Origin: Sinomicrobium soli
Lineage (GTDB): Bacteria > Bacteroidota > Bacteroidia > Flavobacteriales > Flavobacteriaceae
Assembly (NCBI RefSeq): GCF_003285545.1
Contig: NZ_QLNV01000001.1
Span: forward strand, 62,001-126,000
Direction: 5' to 3'
Length of the DNA: 64,000 bases
This document shows positions 18,054 to 27,493 of this stretch, in pieces (positions within the stretch are counted from its first letter, which is position 1; each line of letters starts with the position of its first letter). A program made the position numbers and the translations under genes. The notes beneath the pieces are model-generated. The model ran no database searches. It was not told where the DNA came from and saw only the letters and a list, made by a program, of their open reading frames with translations.

Positions 18054-19484
18054 TCAGTTGATATCCCAGAACAGTTTGGTTGTCAACAGGTCTCCTCCTA
18101 TGGCCGAAGCCGCACTTTCGTAATTGGCACGGTTCAGTGTCTGTTCCGAAATAGGGTAAATAAGCCTGACGGGGACGATATCCACATAAGATTCGGGCGG
18201 AGCCGAAAGTTCCGGGTAATCCAGCCTCCGGTATTCGGTCCAGGCTTCCAGTCCCTGGTTAAAAAGTGCGATCCATTTCTGTTCTCCTATCTTTTGTTTC
18301 CAATTTCCCGTGGCAGTGGTATAAGCCACCCCGGGTTGCAGAAGATAGTTATCCGCACCTTCCACCCCGTAATATTCGAAGGAGGCCTTTATGGCCTGGT
18401 TATAATGCATTTCGGCATCCGAAACCCCTGCCAGGCCACGTTCTGCAGCTTCCGCAAGAAGAAATTCTACCGTGGAATAATCCATAAAGATCACCGGGGT
18501 GGTGGGTTCGTAGAACAAAAGCCCGAAAGGCGAAAAGGATGCATAAGAGACTACCAGGCCCGGAGCAGAGCCTATGAACTCGCCGCCGACATCCTGGAAA
18601 AAGACACTTCTCCTCGGGTCGTCCAGGTCGTTCATAAGGTCTACAAAAGGTTTTGCTCCTACAAAATCACGGCGGTTCCCTACGGCAAGGTCTGTCCACA
18701 GTTCATTTGTATTGGGCGGAGCAGACTGGTGCACTACCTGTGCAATATCTGCATTGGAGGTAAAAATACCGGGAAGGGCCTCAGTGATTATTTCGGCAGC
18801 CAGTGAAGGGTTTGAGTCGGCAATACGCATCCCCATTTGCAACAACAGGGAATTGCCCAGCTTTTTCCAGGCCGAAACATCCCCGTCATAAAGGATATCG
18901 TTATCCCAACAGGCCCCGGATTCGTCGATATTGCCGATAGCCGTCCTCAACCTGCCGATCAGGTCTTCATAAATGTTCCGGGCATCGTCGTACTGTGGTG
19001 AGATATTCTCGACATCGAGAGCTTCGGAATAAGGTATATCACCGAAAGATTCCACCAGTTTTGCATAGGTAAATACCTTCATAATTTCCAGGGTAGCCAG
19101 CATATTCAGTTCTTCCGGCCCGTTTTCAACGCCGTTTACTTCCGGGTTACTCTCTATGATACCGGAACTTTTTTCCAGGTTGATAAGGACCCCCATATAC
19201 ACATCGTTCCAGGTGAAATTGGAATAATAGGTTGCGCCTTCATTATAGGTTACCGAAGATATCTGCTGCGCGAGTATCCGGGTTGTATTGAAAGGATTGC
19301 CATTTGCGCCGTATGTGATACCGCTCAGCAGGTCGGACATGTTTTTTATGGCCAGGTTGAAGAACGTATCGGCAGGAGCATCGGAAACATTTTTTTTATC
19401 CACATTCAATTTTTCCAAATCTCCGGAGCATGAAAACAGTATTATGAATATGGAAAACAGGATAAAAAAGTTTTTCATCATCAT
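18054..19484 (-). CDS. SusD/RagB-like outer-membrane lipoprotein
   Basis: The 476-residue protein has a lipoprotein signal (hydrophobic stretch, then ILFSC-SGD near residue 20). The helix-rich SusD_2-type body carries FNLAIKNMSDLLSG, AYAKLVESFGDIPYSEAL, EAALAERG-like helices and a C-terminal RLIYPISEQTLNRANYESA. It caps the TonB channel encoded 11 bases upstream and binds substrate at the cell surface. Initiation at the third Met (19478) is equally possible. The PF12771-like subgroup is often found with peptidases, as here. Confidence 0.9.
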   Translation of the reverse strand: MMMKNFFILFSIFIILFSCSGDLEKLNVDKKNVSDAPADTFFNLAIKNMSDLLSGITYGANGNPFNTTRILAQQISSVTYNEGATYYSNFTWNDVYMGVLINLEKSSGIIESNPEVNGVENGPEELNMLATLEIMKVFTYAKLVESFGDIPYSEALDVENISPQYDDARNIYEDLIGRLRTAIGNIDESGACWDNDILYDGDVSAWKKLGNSLLLQMGMRIADSNPSLAAEIITEALPGIFTSNADIAQVVHQSAPPNTNELWTDLAVGNRRDFVGAKPFVDLMNDLDDPRRSVFFQDVGGEFIGSAPGLVVSYASFSPFGLLFYEPTTPVIFMDYSTVEFLLAEAAERGLAGVSDAEMHYNQAIKASFEYYGVEGADNYLLQPGVAYTTATGNWKQKIGEQKWIALFNQGLEAWTEYRRLDYPELSAPPESYVDIVPVRLIYPISEQTLNRANYESAASAIGGDLLTTKLFWDIN

Positions 19485-19495
19485 TTAGTTTAAAG

Positions 19496-22400
19496 TTAGA
19501 ATTGCAGTTGCACATTCACCCCCATATTCCGTGTGGATGGCAGTACCCCGTTCTGAAAGCCTTGCAGGTTACCGGAACTCAGATTGGCTTCCGGGTCGGA
19601 GAAAGGCAGGTTTTTGTGAATGATCCACAAGTTGGAACCGACGATCCCCACTCTCATAGACTCTATATGGAGTTTTTCGAGGAAACTTGTTTTGGACAGC
19701 GTATAAGTAAGGGCCACCTCCCTGAGCTTGATATAGGAGGCATCATAAATATAGTAGGCGTCAGGCGCCTTGATACTTCCGGTTGCATTCTGGTAGGTAT
19801 TCATGGAGGTACGTACGGTATTGACACTACCATCTGAAGCTACACCTTTAAGTACAATACCGCCACCGTCTGCCAATGTATTGCGCACCGGGTTGCCCAG
19901 GTCGTTCAACCCGGCCGAATAATCGTATAACCCGGACCTGTTACCGGTAGCGATATCCTGGGAGAATACATCGCCGCCTTTCTGCATGTCGACCAGGAAA
20001 CTCAGGTTGAAATTTTTGTATCTCAGACTGTTGGACATCCCCCCGTTCCAGTCCGGGGTAATATTCCCGATCACATTGTTTGATGTGGTTGTCCGTTCAA
20101 ATTCCCCCGTTTCCTGGTCAATGACCCTTTTTCCGTCGAGATATATAAAATCTGTTCCCTGTATGGTTCCGTACGGCTCTCCTACGGTAGCATTGATGGT
20201 TACGCCCGAAACACTGCCCAGTTGCAGGTTGCTTCCGCCTTCGAAGAGGGTGAGAACCACACTTTTGTTTTTGGCCCAGTTCAGGTTGACATCCCACGAA
20301 AAGTCTTCCGTGGAGATCACCGTCCCGGACACAGCGACCTCAAGCCCTTTGTTCTCGATCTCACCGGCATTTACGAATTTGGAAGAATACCCCGTAGTGG
20401 TCGAGATGGCCACGGGCATGATCTGGTCTTTGGAATTCGTCTTGTATGCAGACAGATCCAGCCGTATCCTGTTGTCCAGAAGACGTACTTCCACCCCTCC
20501 CTCAATACTTACGGTCCTTTCCGGCAACAGGTTTTCGTTGTTCTTGGTGGGGTTTGTGCCGTACAGCGGCACCGAACCGAAGGGAGTGGGCTTGTTCAGT
20601 ACGTCCCTGAGACTGTTGGCAGGGGCCGAACTTCCTACCTCGGCATAGTTCAGCCGTAATTTCCCGAAGGAAAGTACCTCGCTGTCGATGAGGTTGGAGA
20701 ATATAAAACTCGTAGATACGGAAGGATAGAAATACGTACTGTTTTCAGGAGGGAGCGTAGAGGAATGATCAAACCTTCCCGTGAGGTCCAGGTACAACAG
20801 GTTATCATAGCCCAGCGACAATAAACCGTAATATCCGTCTACTCCTATCTTCTCCAGGACTTCTTCGGGGGCTTCCGGGACATTTACGGAATTGGTCAGG
20901 GAAAACACACCGGGTATGACCAGCCCCCCGTTGGTCATGGCACTGATGGAACTGAAGCTGTTACGGCGGATGTTGACTCCCAATACGCCACTGACATTGA
21001 GTTTTTCGGAGACGTATTTGTTGTAGTTCAGCATGAGATCGTAATTCATCTCACTGTAATTGATATTTTTTCTGGAATACATCCCTACAGCACCTGCGGT
21101 ACCTTCGTTAACTCTTTCTTCCTGCAGGAAGGAATAGGTGTCCAGGGATACTTTGCCCTCTATGTTCAACCAGTCGGTAAACTTGTATTTGATCGATGTA
21201 TTGCCAAAAATCCGGCTCCTGGTATCGTTCTGATAGTTTTCATAGACCACCCAGTACGGGTTGTCTATGGTCCCGCCCATAAAGGGATCGATATTCCTCC
21301 CGGTCGTGAAGTAGGCATCCTTAAGTTCTTTTATACCTACGTTCATCGCCCAGTACTTCCGCATGGAAGCCACGACATTTCCGGCATTGGCCCCGGTTTC
21401 GTTGCCGGTACGGTTCCGGCCAAGGGCATCGGTCTTGATGTAATTGGCACTTCCGGACACGCTGAGTTTTTCCGAAATGTCAAAAGAAGTGTTCACGGAT
21501 ACGTTATTCCTGGTGAGGTCGCTGTTGGGCATGATACCTTCCTGGTAAAAGTTGGTATAGGACAGCCTGTAGGTTGCCTTATCACCATTACCAGCAAAAG
21601 AAATGCTGTTGGAAGTGGTTACCGGTGTTTCGAAGAAAGTGACCAGCTTGTCTTTCGGAGCTTCCCAGGGTGTCGGCTGCATATAATTGGGAGACTCCGG
21701 GTAGAAAGAATCCCACTGGTAGACCAACAGGTTAGGATCAAAGGGAGCCCCGTACGAGCCATAAGCGGTAGATGGTGTTACCAGGTCAGGGACCCCGTCT
21801 CCGTTGACATCGCTTTCCTCGAAAAAACCATTGCCGCCAGGACCGTATAACGCCCCGTATCCCGTACCGTATTTATACTGGAAATCAGGCCATGTGGATT
21901 TGTCTATCCATCCTACGGTAACACTGGAATTAATGGTCACTGTCGGCTTTTTTTTGGCTCCGCTACCGGATTTTGTGGTGATGATCACCGCCCCGTTCGT
22001 AGCCCTGGAACCATACAGGGCTGTTGCTGCGGCCCCCTTGAGAATGTTTATGGACTCGATATCGTTGGGATTGATGTCTGATGCGAGATTGCCGTAATCA
22101 AACCCTCCGGCACCCGTTTGCTGGTCGGAAGAATTGAAATTGGAATTATTGACGGGCACGCCATCTACGACAAACAACGCCTGGTTGTCGCCGGTAAGCG
22201 AAGTACTCCCGCGAATGACTACATTACTCGATCCGCCCATATTGGTATTATTGCGTATCTGTACCCCGGCGACTTTACCCGACAGGGAATTCACCACATT
22301 ATCTGAAGGCACCTGGTTCACATCTTCGCCATCTACTTCCTGTGTTGCATATCCCAGCGATTTCTTTTCCCTGGAAATCCCCATGGCCGTTACCACGACT

Positions 22401-23056
22401 TCGTCGAGCTTGGCAGAATCTTCTGTAAGCATAACCGTAATGGAAGCCTGATTGTTAACCGGGATTTCCTGTGTCTTAAATCCGATGTAAGACACTACCA
22501 GTATGGCGTCTCCACTGACCTCCAGGGAAAAATTCCCGTCAAAATCGGTTTGCGTCCCCCTTTCACCGCCTTTTTCCAGAACATTTGCACCGGGCAGAGG
22601 CTGTCCCCCGGCATCGGTGACCACCCCGGTTACCACAGTTTGTACGCTGCCCTTTTCGCTAATTTTTAAAGGCCGTTCTGCCGAAGGTTCAGGTTTATGA
22701 AGTTTACTGAGGATGATCTGCCGCCCTTTGATCTTGTAATCCACTTCCGTCCCCCTGAATATCACACCCAGGATTTCCGAAATTTCTTTTTGATCAATTT
22801 TCAATGTTATTTTCCGCTTAAGGGATATCACATTGCTTTCGTATAAAAACCGGTATTCCGTAAGGGCTTCTATCCGGCCGAATACTTCTTTGACGGTAAC
22901 ATCTTCGAGGTTCAGGGACAGTTTATCGTCTGCCTCCGAGGCATTGACCTGGAGTGCAAAAAACGAAATAAAAAGCAGGGTAACCATAAGTCTTATCTTC
23001 CGGTCAAATGAGGGAAATCTCCAGAACGGGAGGTCTCTGGTTAATTTTTTTTTCAT
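19496..23056 (-). CDS. SusC/RagA-type TonB-dependent transporter with STN domain
   Basis: The 1186-residue protein has a signal region (to about 40), then a secretin/TonB N-terminal (STN) domain (about 45-115, TVKEVFGRIEALTEYRFLY). A carboxypeptidase-D-like domain follows (about 140-220, VVTDAGGQPLPGANV), then a plug (about 230-350, GKVAGVQIRN, ALFVVDGVPVNNS) and a large barrel ending VQLQF. The STN domain implies signalling to an anti-sigma factor; the FecR and ECF sigma genes lie directly upstream. With SusD and two hydrolases this is probably a peptide-uptake system. Confidence 0.95.
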   Translation of the reverse strand: MKKKLTRDLPFWRFPSFDRKIRLMVTLLFISFFALQVNASEADDKLSLNLEDVTVKEVFGRIEALTEYRFLYESNVISLKRKITLKIDQKEISEILGVIFRGTEVDYKIKGRQIILSKLHKPEPSAERPLKISEKGSVQTVVTGVVTDAGGQPLPGANVLEKGGERGTQTDFDGNFSLEVSGDAILVVSYIGFKTQEIPVNNQASITVMLTEDSAKLDEVVVTAMGISREKKSLGYATQEVDGEDVNQVPSDNVVNSLSGKVAGVQIRNNTNMGGSSNVVIRGSTSLTGDNQALFVVDGVPVNNSNFNSSDQQTGAGGFDYGNLASDINPNDIESINILKGAAATALYGSRATNGAVIITTKSGSGAKKKPTVTINSSVTVGWIDKSTWPDFQYKYGTGYGALYGPGGNGFFEESDVNGDGVPDLVTPSTAYGSYGAPFDPNLLVYQWDSFYPESPNYMQPTPWEAPKDKLVTFFETPVTTSNSISFAGNGDKATYRLSYTNFYQEGIMPNSDLTRNNVSVNTSFDISEKLSVSGSANYIKTDALGRNRTGNETGANAGNVVASMRKYWAMNVGIKELKDAYFTTGRNIDPFMGGTIDNPYWVVYENYQNDTRSRIFGNTSIKYKFTDWLNIEGKVSLDTYSFLQEERVNEGTAGAVGMYSRKNINYSEMNYDLMLNYNKYVSEKLNVSGVLGVNIRRNSFSSISAMTNGGLVIPGVFSLTNSVNVPEAPEEVLEKIGVDGYYGLLSLGYDNLLYLDLTGRFDHSSTLPPENSTYFYPSVSTSFIFSNLIDSEVLSFGKLRLNYAEVGSSAPANSLRDVLNKPTPFGSVPLYGTNPTKNNENLLPERTVSIEGGVEVRLLDNRIRLDLSAYKTNSKDQIMPVAISTTTGYSSKFVNAGEIENKGLEVAVSGTVISTEDFSWDVNLNWAKNKSVVLTLFEGGSNLQLGSVSGVTINATVGEPYGTIQGTDFIYLDGKRVIDQETGEFERTTTSNNVIGNITPDWNGGMSNSLRYKNFNLSFLVDMQKGGDVFSQDIATGNRSGLYDYSAGLNDLGNPVRNTLADGGGIVLKGVASDGSVNTVRTSMNTYQNATGSIKAPDAYYIYDASYIKLREVALTYTLSKTSFLEKLHIESMRVGIVGSNLWIIHKNLPFSDPEANLSSGNLQGFQNGVLPSTRNMGVNVQLQF

Positions 23057-23113
23057 AATTTTACATCGATTTAAATAGTTGATGAATACGATATTTAATT
23101 CACTATTAAGTCT

Positions 23114-23141
23114 ATCGGGGAAGGCGCCAACATTCCCCGAT
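23114..23141. other. Perfect hairpin between fecR and susC
   Basis: ATCGGGGAA (23114-23122) pairs with TTCCCCGAT (23133-23141). The T-run is on the plus-strand side, so it is not a normal terminator for the minus-strand fecR gene. It may be a processing or attenuation structure in the fecR-susC transcript. Confidence 0.45.
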
Positions 23142-23197
23142 TTTTTGTGAATTCTTACGATGAAAGGGTTACGTCATAGGCAATTTTTTTACGGAGG

Positions 23198-24346
23198 TTA
23201 GTTAATGATTATCTGATCATCTTTTATGTTATAGGTATAGGGAAAGATCTCTTCAATAGATTTTAAAACGTCCTCTATTTTTTCCACTTCCACACTAAAC
23301 CTCGCATTCAGTTTTTTACCGGCCAGTTCCGTATTGTTGTTTTTTATGGTTACATTGTATTTGCGTTCCAGTTTTATCAGGGCTTCACCGAAGGGCGTAT
23401 CCCGGAATACGAGTTCTCCCTTGGTCCAGCTGGTATAGAGTTCGACGTTCACATCTTCCGTCCTGGTGGTACGGGAGGCCCTGTTCCAGGCTCCTTTGGT
23501 CCCGGGTTTCAGAACGATATTATCAGCAGTATTATAAGTATTGCTCATGGCTACAGACCCTTCTATCAACACGGTTTTTATCTCGGCATCTTCCCGGTAG
23601 GAGGATATGTTGAATTCCGTTCCCAGCACCTCTACGGTTACCGCATCGGCATGCACGAGAAAAGGATGTTCTTTATCTTTGGCTACTTTCAGGTAGGCTT
23701 CACCATCTATATAAATCTCTCTTTTATGACCATCCGGGAACCTGACCGGGTACTTTATATGGGTTCCCGAGTTAAGGTGAATGGATGTACCGTCCGACAG
23801 TTCTATTTCAAAGATCTTCCCATACGGGATCCGCAATTCGTGAAAAACAAGCTCGTCTGCCTGCACATCCGCCTCATACCGGATCTTATTACCCTGTTGT
23901 TCCGCGATCACTTTACCCGAAGCAGAGACGATCTGCTGGTGCCCTGCCTGGTCGATGACCTCTATCCTGTCATCTCCCGTTTTTAACTGAATGCTGTCTT
24001 CGGCAATACCAGGTTCCCGGGAAGACACGAGCATTACCCGGAACAAATAAACCAGGGAGATCATGCCTGCAAAGACAGCGGCATATTTCAGTACGTTTTT
24101 GTATATCGGTTTAACCCGGTGCCTGTCGGGGCGCATCCTGTCTTTTACCTTTTTCCAGTCCCGGTCGGCATCCAATTCCTTCAGGAAATCCAGCGACTCA
24201 TCCGTAAGTTTTTCGCGATGGAGGTCCCGGATCAGTCTTTTTTCATCTTCGGTCAGGTCTTTCAGAGCTTCGGCATCAATCGTACCGGAATTTTTAAGTT
24301 TTTTCAGAATTGCGCTAATCCGTTCTTTTTTCGACATCACAAACAT
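23198..24346 (-). CDS. FecR-type anti-sigma factor
   Basis: The 382-residue protein has an N-terminal cytosolic helical part (about 1-85), one membrane helix (about 88-108, YAAVFAGMISLVYLF) and a periplasmic FecR domain (about 175-290, LSDGTSIHLNSGTHIKYPVRF, VEVLGTEFNISSY). A DUF4974-like C-terminal domain follows (about 310-382, LVFRDTPFGEALIKLERKYNV). It would hold the ECF sigma factor (divergent gene at 24511) until signalled by the STN domain of the SusC protein downstream. Confidence 0.93.
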   Translation of the reverse strand: MFVMSKKERISAILKKLKNSGTIDAEALKDLTEDEKRLIRDLHREKLTDESLDFLKELDADRDWKKVKDRMRPDRHRVKPIYKNVLKYAAVFAGMISLVYLFRVMLVSSREPGIAEDSIQLKTGDDRIEVIDQAGHQQIVSASGKVIAEQQGNKIRYEADVQADELVFHELRIPYGKIFEIELSDGTSIHLNSGTHIKYPVRFPDGHKREIYIDGEAYLKVAKDKEHPFLVHADAVTVEVLGTEFNISSYREDAEIKTVLIEGSVAMSNTYNTADNIVLKPGTKGAWNRASRTTRTEDVNVELYTSWTKGELVFRDTPFGEALIKLERKYNVTIKNNNTELAGKKLNARFSVEVEKIEDVLKSIEEIFPYTYNIKDDQIIIN

Positions 24347-24510
24347 GTTTCTATTAATATGTTATAGAATTTGTTAAACAGGGTGACAAAAAAATATGTT
24401 TTTTGTAATTTTTCTTTATATAGTGTTTTTTAAGTGATAATTTTTTTGAGTTAAGTTGGAAATTGTTAATTTTCCCTAAAATCCCTCACTCAAATTGTCT
24501 ATGAAGCTCT

Positions 24511-25056
24511 ATGAACGCAAAGTCCGACATCAATGCCGTTGAAATAGAACGACTTTTTAAAGAGAACTATGATGTACTGTGCCTGGTCTCTTTCAGGATA
24601 CTAAAAGACAGGGATACGGCAAGAGATATTGTACAGGATTTTTTTGTTTTTTACTGGCAAAAGAAGAATACGATATCCATAAATGTCTCTTTTCAGGCCT
24701 ATGCCGTCAGGGCCGTGAAAAACCTGAGCCTGCTTTCGTTGCAAAAACAGCGAAAGGAACATCTGCTCCTCCGGGATTTAAATACGGAGGAAGAGGACTT
24801 AAGGGATCTGAGGGATAAAACAGGCAGTTACACTAAAATCCTGGAAGTATTGAACCATCTCCCGCGCAGCCGGAGAGAGATATTCATATCCTCCGTGATA
24901 CACGGCCTGAGTTATTCTGAAATTGCGGAATCTTATAATATTTCTGTAAATACGGTAAAAACCCAGATAAAAAGGGCTTATGTTTTTTTAAGGTCAAAGG
25001 TCAGCAAAGAGGACCTGTTATACCTGTCCCTGTGGCTCTCACTTGGGGCCTTCTGA
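24511..25056 (+). CDS. ECF sigma-70 factor, Bacteroidota RpoE-like
   Basis: The 181-residue protein has region 2 (about 10-80, DRDTARDIVQDFFVFYW; AVRAVKNLSL) and region 4 (about 118-170, LPRSRREIFISSVIHGLSYSEIAESYNISVNTVKTQIKRAY). It is divergent from the FecR gene with a 164-bp AT-rich gap between. It probably directs transcription of the susC/susD genes. Confidence 0.93.
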   Translation: MNAKSDINAVEIERLFKENYDVLCLVSFRILKDRDTARDIVQDFFVFYWQKKNTISINVSFQAYAVRAVKNLSLLSLQKQRKEHLLLRDLNTEEEDLRDLRDKTGSYTKILEVLNHLPRSRREIFISSVIHGLSYSEIAESYNISVNTVKTQIKRAYVFLRSKVSKEDLLYLSLWLSLGAF

Positions 25057-25084
25057 GGAACACAATATATCCGGATTTTGTGGT

Positions 25085-25741
25085 TTAGCCCTTTGCTATT
25101 TTCACCATAGTATATTTCCTTTCCACCGCGTCGCCCGTTTTACTTTTCACCCGTTCGGTTTTATCTTCAAACCCAGTGATTTTCAGCTCCGATACTGCTA
25201 TGAGCTCTTCAATATCACGCTTGTCAAAAAGCCTGAACCGCACTCCTACAAAAGGCAGTTTACGCATAAATTCCCTGTCTGCATACGTCAGTACACCTAT
25301 TCCTCCCGGTTTTAAGGTTCTTTCGATCTCCTGCAACAACTTTTCCGGATCTGACCAGAAATAAAGGGTATTCACCGTCATGACCCGGTCGAAAAAACGG
25401 TCGGCGAACGGTATGTTCACTCCGTCATAAAGCTGAAATTCCGCCGGCTTCCCCATATGAGCATTCCGGGCCTCGTTCCACATGGTTTCCGAAACCTCCA
25501 GGCCAAAATACCGGAGCCCCGATGCCCGGCCCAGCAACTCCACCAGATGCCCGCAATTGCCGTGGCCCAGTTCCAGTACTGTATTTCCGTCGTCCAGCCC
25601 GAGCAACCCTATCGTATTGATCGTCATCCCGATATTGGACATATTCATATTTTCTCCTACCGCAACTCCCATTTTTCCGCTCGGACAGCTCAATTGCTTT
25701 TCCAGTTCGCGAATCTCGGTTTCCGTTAATGTTTTCTTCAT
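25085..25741 (-). CDS. Class I SAM-dependent methyltransferase
   Basis: The 218-residue protein shows a Rossmann SAM-binding motif, NTVLELGHGNCGHLVELL (about 52-69). An acidic strand end follows (FGLEVSE), then DRFFDRVMTVNTLYFWSDPEKLLQEIERTLKPGG, typical of the Methyltransf_11 group. No membrane segment is seen. The acceptor is unknown. It overlaps no neighbour and lies 28 bases from the sigma gene end. Confidence 0.85.
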   Translation of the reverse strand: MKKTLTETEIRELEKQLSCPSGKMGVAVGENMNMSNIGMTINTIGLLGLDDGNTVLELGHGNCGHLVELLGRASGLRYFGLEVSETMWNEARNAHMGKPAEFQLYDGVNIPFADRFFDRVMTVNTLYFWSDPEKLLQEIERTLKPGGIGVLTYADREFMRKLPFVGVRFRLFDKRDIEELIAVSELKITGFEDKTERVKSKTGDAVERKYTMVKIAKG

Positions 25742-25948
25742 TTCGGGATTGTAACAGTTCTTGTTTGAATTTCATTTAACAGCTTGTATGCCCCCATGAC
25801 CGGTCACACGCAATGAGACCCTGCCGGTAAAGCCCGGGTAATATGTTTTCATACAGATACTATGGTAAGGCAAGATAATAAAAAACACCTTTCCATTTTC
25901 CCCGCTCAAGAGATACAGATATAAATCATAATTTCGTGACGGATTCAT

Positions 25949-25978
25949 TTTGCAATTCAAATCCGTTTCATACCTTTG
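25949..25978 (+). promoter_or_regulatory. metK promoter (TTTG / TACCTTTG)
   Basis: TTTG at 25949-25952, an 18-base spacer and TACCTTTG at 25971-25978 fit the phylum consensus. The start would be near 25985, just before the riboswitch. Confidence 0.7.
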
Positions 25979-25992
25979 TCGGCACATTTAAA

Positions 25993-26050
25993 GAAAGAGG
26001 AAGGATTTGACTGATTGCAACCTCGGTAAAAAATGCTAAAAACAGTTGGT
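25993..26050 (+). promoter_or_regulatory. SAM-II-type riboswitch aptamer upstream of metK
   Basis: The fold is an H-type pseudoknot like SAM-II. P1 is GAGG (25997-26000) with CCTC (26021-26024), and the loop contains GATTTGA...ATTGCA. The pseudoknot helix is TGACTG (26008-26013) with CAGTTG (26043-26048). An A-rich 3' segment with AATGCTAAAAA completes it. The order and the conserved words GATTT, ATTGCA and TGCTAAAAA match the SAM-II consensus rather than SAM-I. It lies just after the metK promoter and about 108 bases before the start codon, as expected for SAM feedback on its own synthase. Confidence 0.75.
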
Positions 26051-26157
26051 TCCGCCCTTAAAAACGGCGCCGGTGAATACCGCAGAACAAACCGCTTTAG
26101 CAACTTCTTTCAGTAGCTCCTTTCTCCATTAGACAAACAAAAATTCAAATTGAGATA

Positions 26158-27414
26158 ATGGCTTATTTATTTACGTCCGAGTCAGTCAGTGAAGGGCATC
26201 CGGACAAGGTTGCCGACCAGATATCCGATGCGCTTCTGGACCATTTCCTGGCCTTTGACCCGGAATCCAAGGTGGCATGCGAAACACTGGTCACTACCGG
26301 GCAGGTGGTACTTGCGGGAGAAGTAAAATCACAGACCTACCTCGACCTGCAGAATATTGCCAGGGAGGTGATCAACCGTATCGGTTATACAAAGGGGGAG
26401 TACCAGTTCAGCGGGGATTCGTGCGGAGTGATCTCGCTCATACACGAACAGTCGCAGGACATCAACCAGGGGGTAGACCGGGCCAGCAAGGAAGAACAGG
26501 GCGCGGGAGACCAGGGAATGATGTTCGGCTATGCCACCAAAGAAACGGAGAACTATATGCCGCTGGCCCTGGATATCTCTCATAAAATATTGCATACCCT
26601 GGCCGGGTTGCGAAAGGAAGGAAAAGAAATTCCCTACCTGCGCCCCGATGCCAAGGCACAGGTCACCATAGAATACAGCGATGATGACATCCCCCAGCGT
26701 ATCGTGACCATTGTGGTCTCTACCCAGCACGACCAGTTCGACAGTGATGATAAGGCCATGCTGGACAAGATCCAGAAAGATATCAGGGAAATCCTTATTC
26801 CCCGTGTCAAGTCTCAACTCCCGGAAGGCCTGCAGCAGCTTTTTACAGACGATATCCAGTATCACATCAACCCCACCGGAAAATTTGTGATCGGAGGGCC
26901 TCATGGCGATACCGGGCTGACGGGGCGCAAGATCATTATTGACACCTACGGCGGGAAAGGTGCTCATGGCGGAGGGGCTTTTTCCGGCAAGGACCCCAGT
27001 AAGGTAGACCGCAGTGCGGCCTATGCTGCAAGGCATATTGCCAAAAACCTGGTCGCCGCAGGTGTAGCCGATGAAGTACTGGTACAGGTAAGCTACGCCA
27101 TCGGAGTGGTAGAACCTACCTCCATCAGCGTAAACACCTATGGAAAATCGAACATCGACATGACCGACGGGGAAATTGCCCAAATCGTGGAAAAACTGTT
27201 TGATATGCGCCCTGCCGCCATCGAGGAACGGCTGAAACTGCGCAATCCCATATACCTCGAAACCGCCGCCTACGGCCATATGGGTAAAACACCCCAAACC
27301 GTGACCAAGGTATTCGAATCGCCCTACAACGGACGTATCGAAAAACAGGTAGAACTCTTTACCTGGGAAAAACTGGATTATGTAGACAGGATCAGGGAAG
27401 CTTTTGCGCTGTAA
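26158..27414 (+). CDS. metK: S-adenosylmethionine synthetase
   Basis: The 418-residue enzyme begins [27 protein letters not shown] (ATP/metal-binding His and Asp). It has [12 protein letters not shown], the P-loop-like [19 protein letters not shown], and the ending YGHMGKTP. It makes SAM from methionine and ATP. The preceding SAM-II-type aptamer implies feedback control. A strong hairpin follows the stop. Confidence 0.98.
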   Translation: MAYLFTSESVSEGHPDKVADQISDALLDHFLAFDPESKVACETLVTTGQVVLAGEVKSQTYLDLQNIAREVINRIGYTKGEYQFSGDSCGVISLIHEQSQDINQGVDRASKEEQGAGDQGMMFGYATKETENYMPLALDISHKILHTLAGLRKEGKEIPYLRPDAKAQVTIEYSDDDIPQRIVTIVVSTQHDQFDSDDKAMLDKIQKDIREILIPRVKSQLPEGLQQLFTDDIQYHINPTGKFVIGGPHGDTGLTGRKIIIDTYGGKGAHGGGAFSGKDPSKVDRSAAYAARHIAKNLVAAGVADEVLVQVSYAIGVVEPTSISVNTYGKSNIDMTDGEIAQIVEKLFDMRPAAIEERLKLRNPIYLETAAYGHMGKTPQTVTKVFESPYNGRIEKQVELFTWEKLDYVDRIREAFAL

Positions 27415-27440
27415 TATCCGTAACTCCGGAAGAGGTGTCA

Positions 27441-27490
27441 TTATATAAAAAAACGGGAGAGCTTATGGGTTTTCCCGTTTTTTTATATAA
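27441..27490. terminator. Bidirectional terminator after metK
   Basis: An 18-bp perfect inverted repeat, TTATATAAAAAAACGGGA (27441-27458) and its complement (27473-27490), has a 14-base loop. Either strand yields a GC stem with a U-tract. The IS element duplicated a target that overlaps the last 5 bases of the right arm. Confidence 0.85.
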
Positions 27491-27493
27491 TTT

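Noticed and set aside
25997-26126. SAM-I (S-box) riboswitch upstream of metK
   Set aside because: GCAACC and GCTAAA words recall SAM-I, but the required four-way junction and kink-turn sequences are missing; the pseudoknot order fits SAM-II better.
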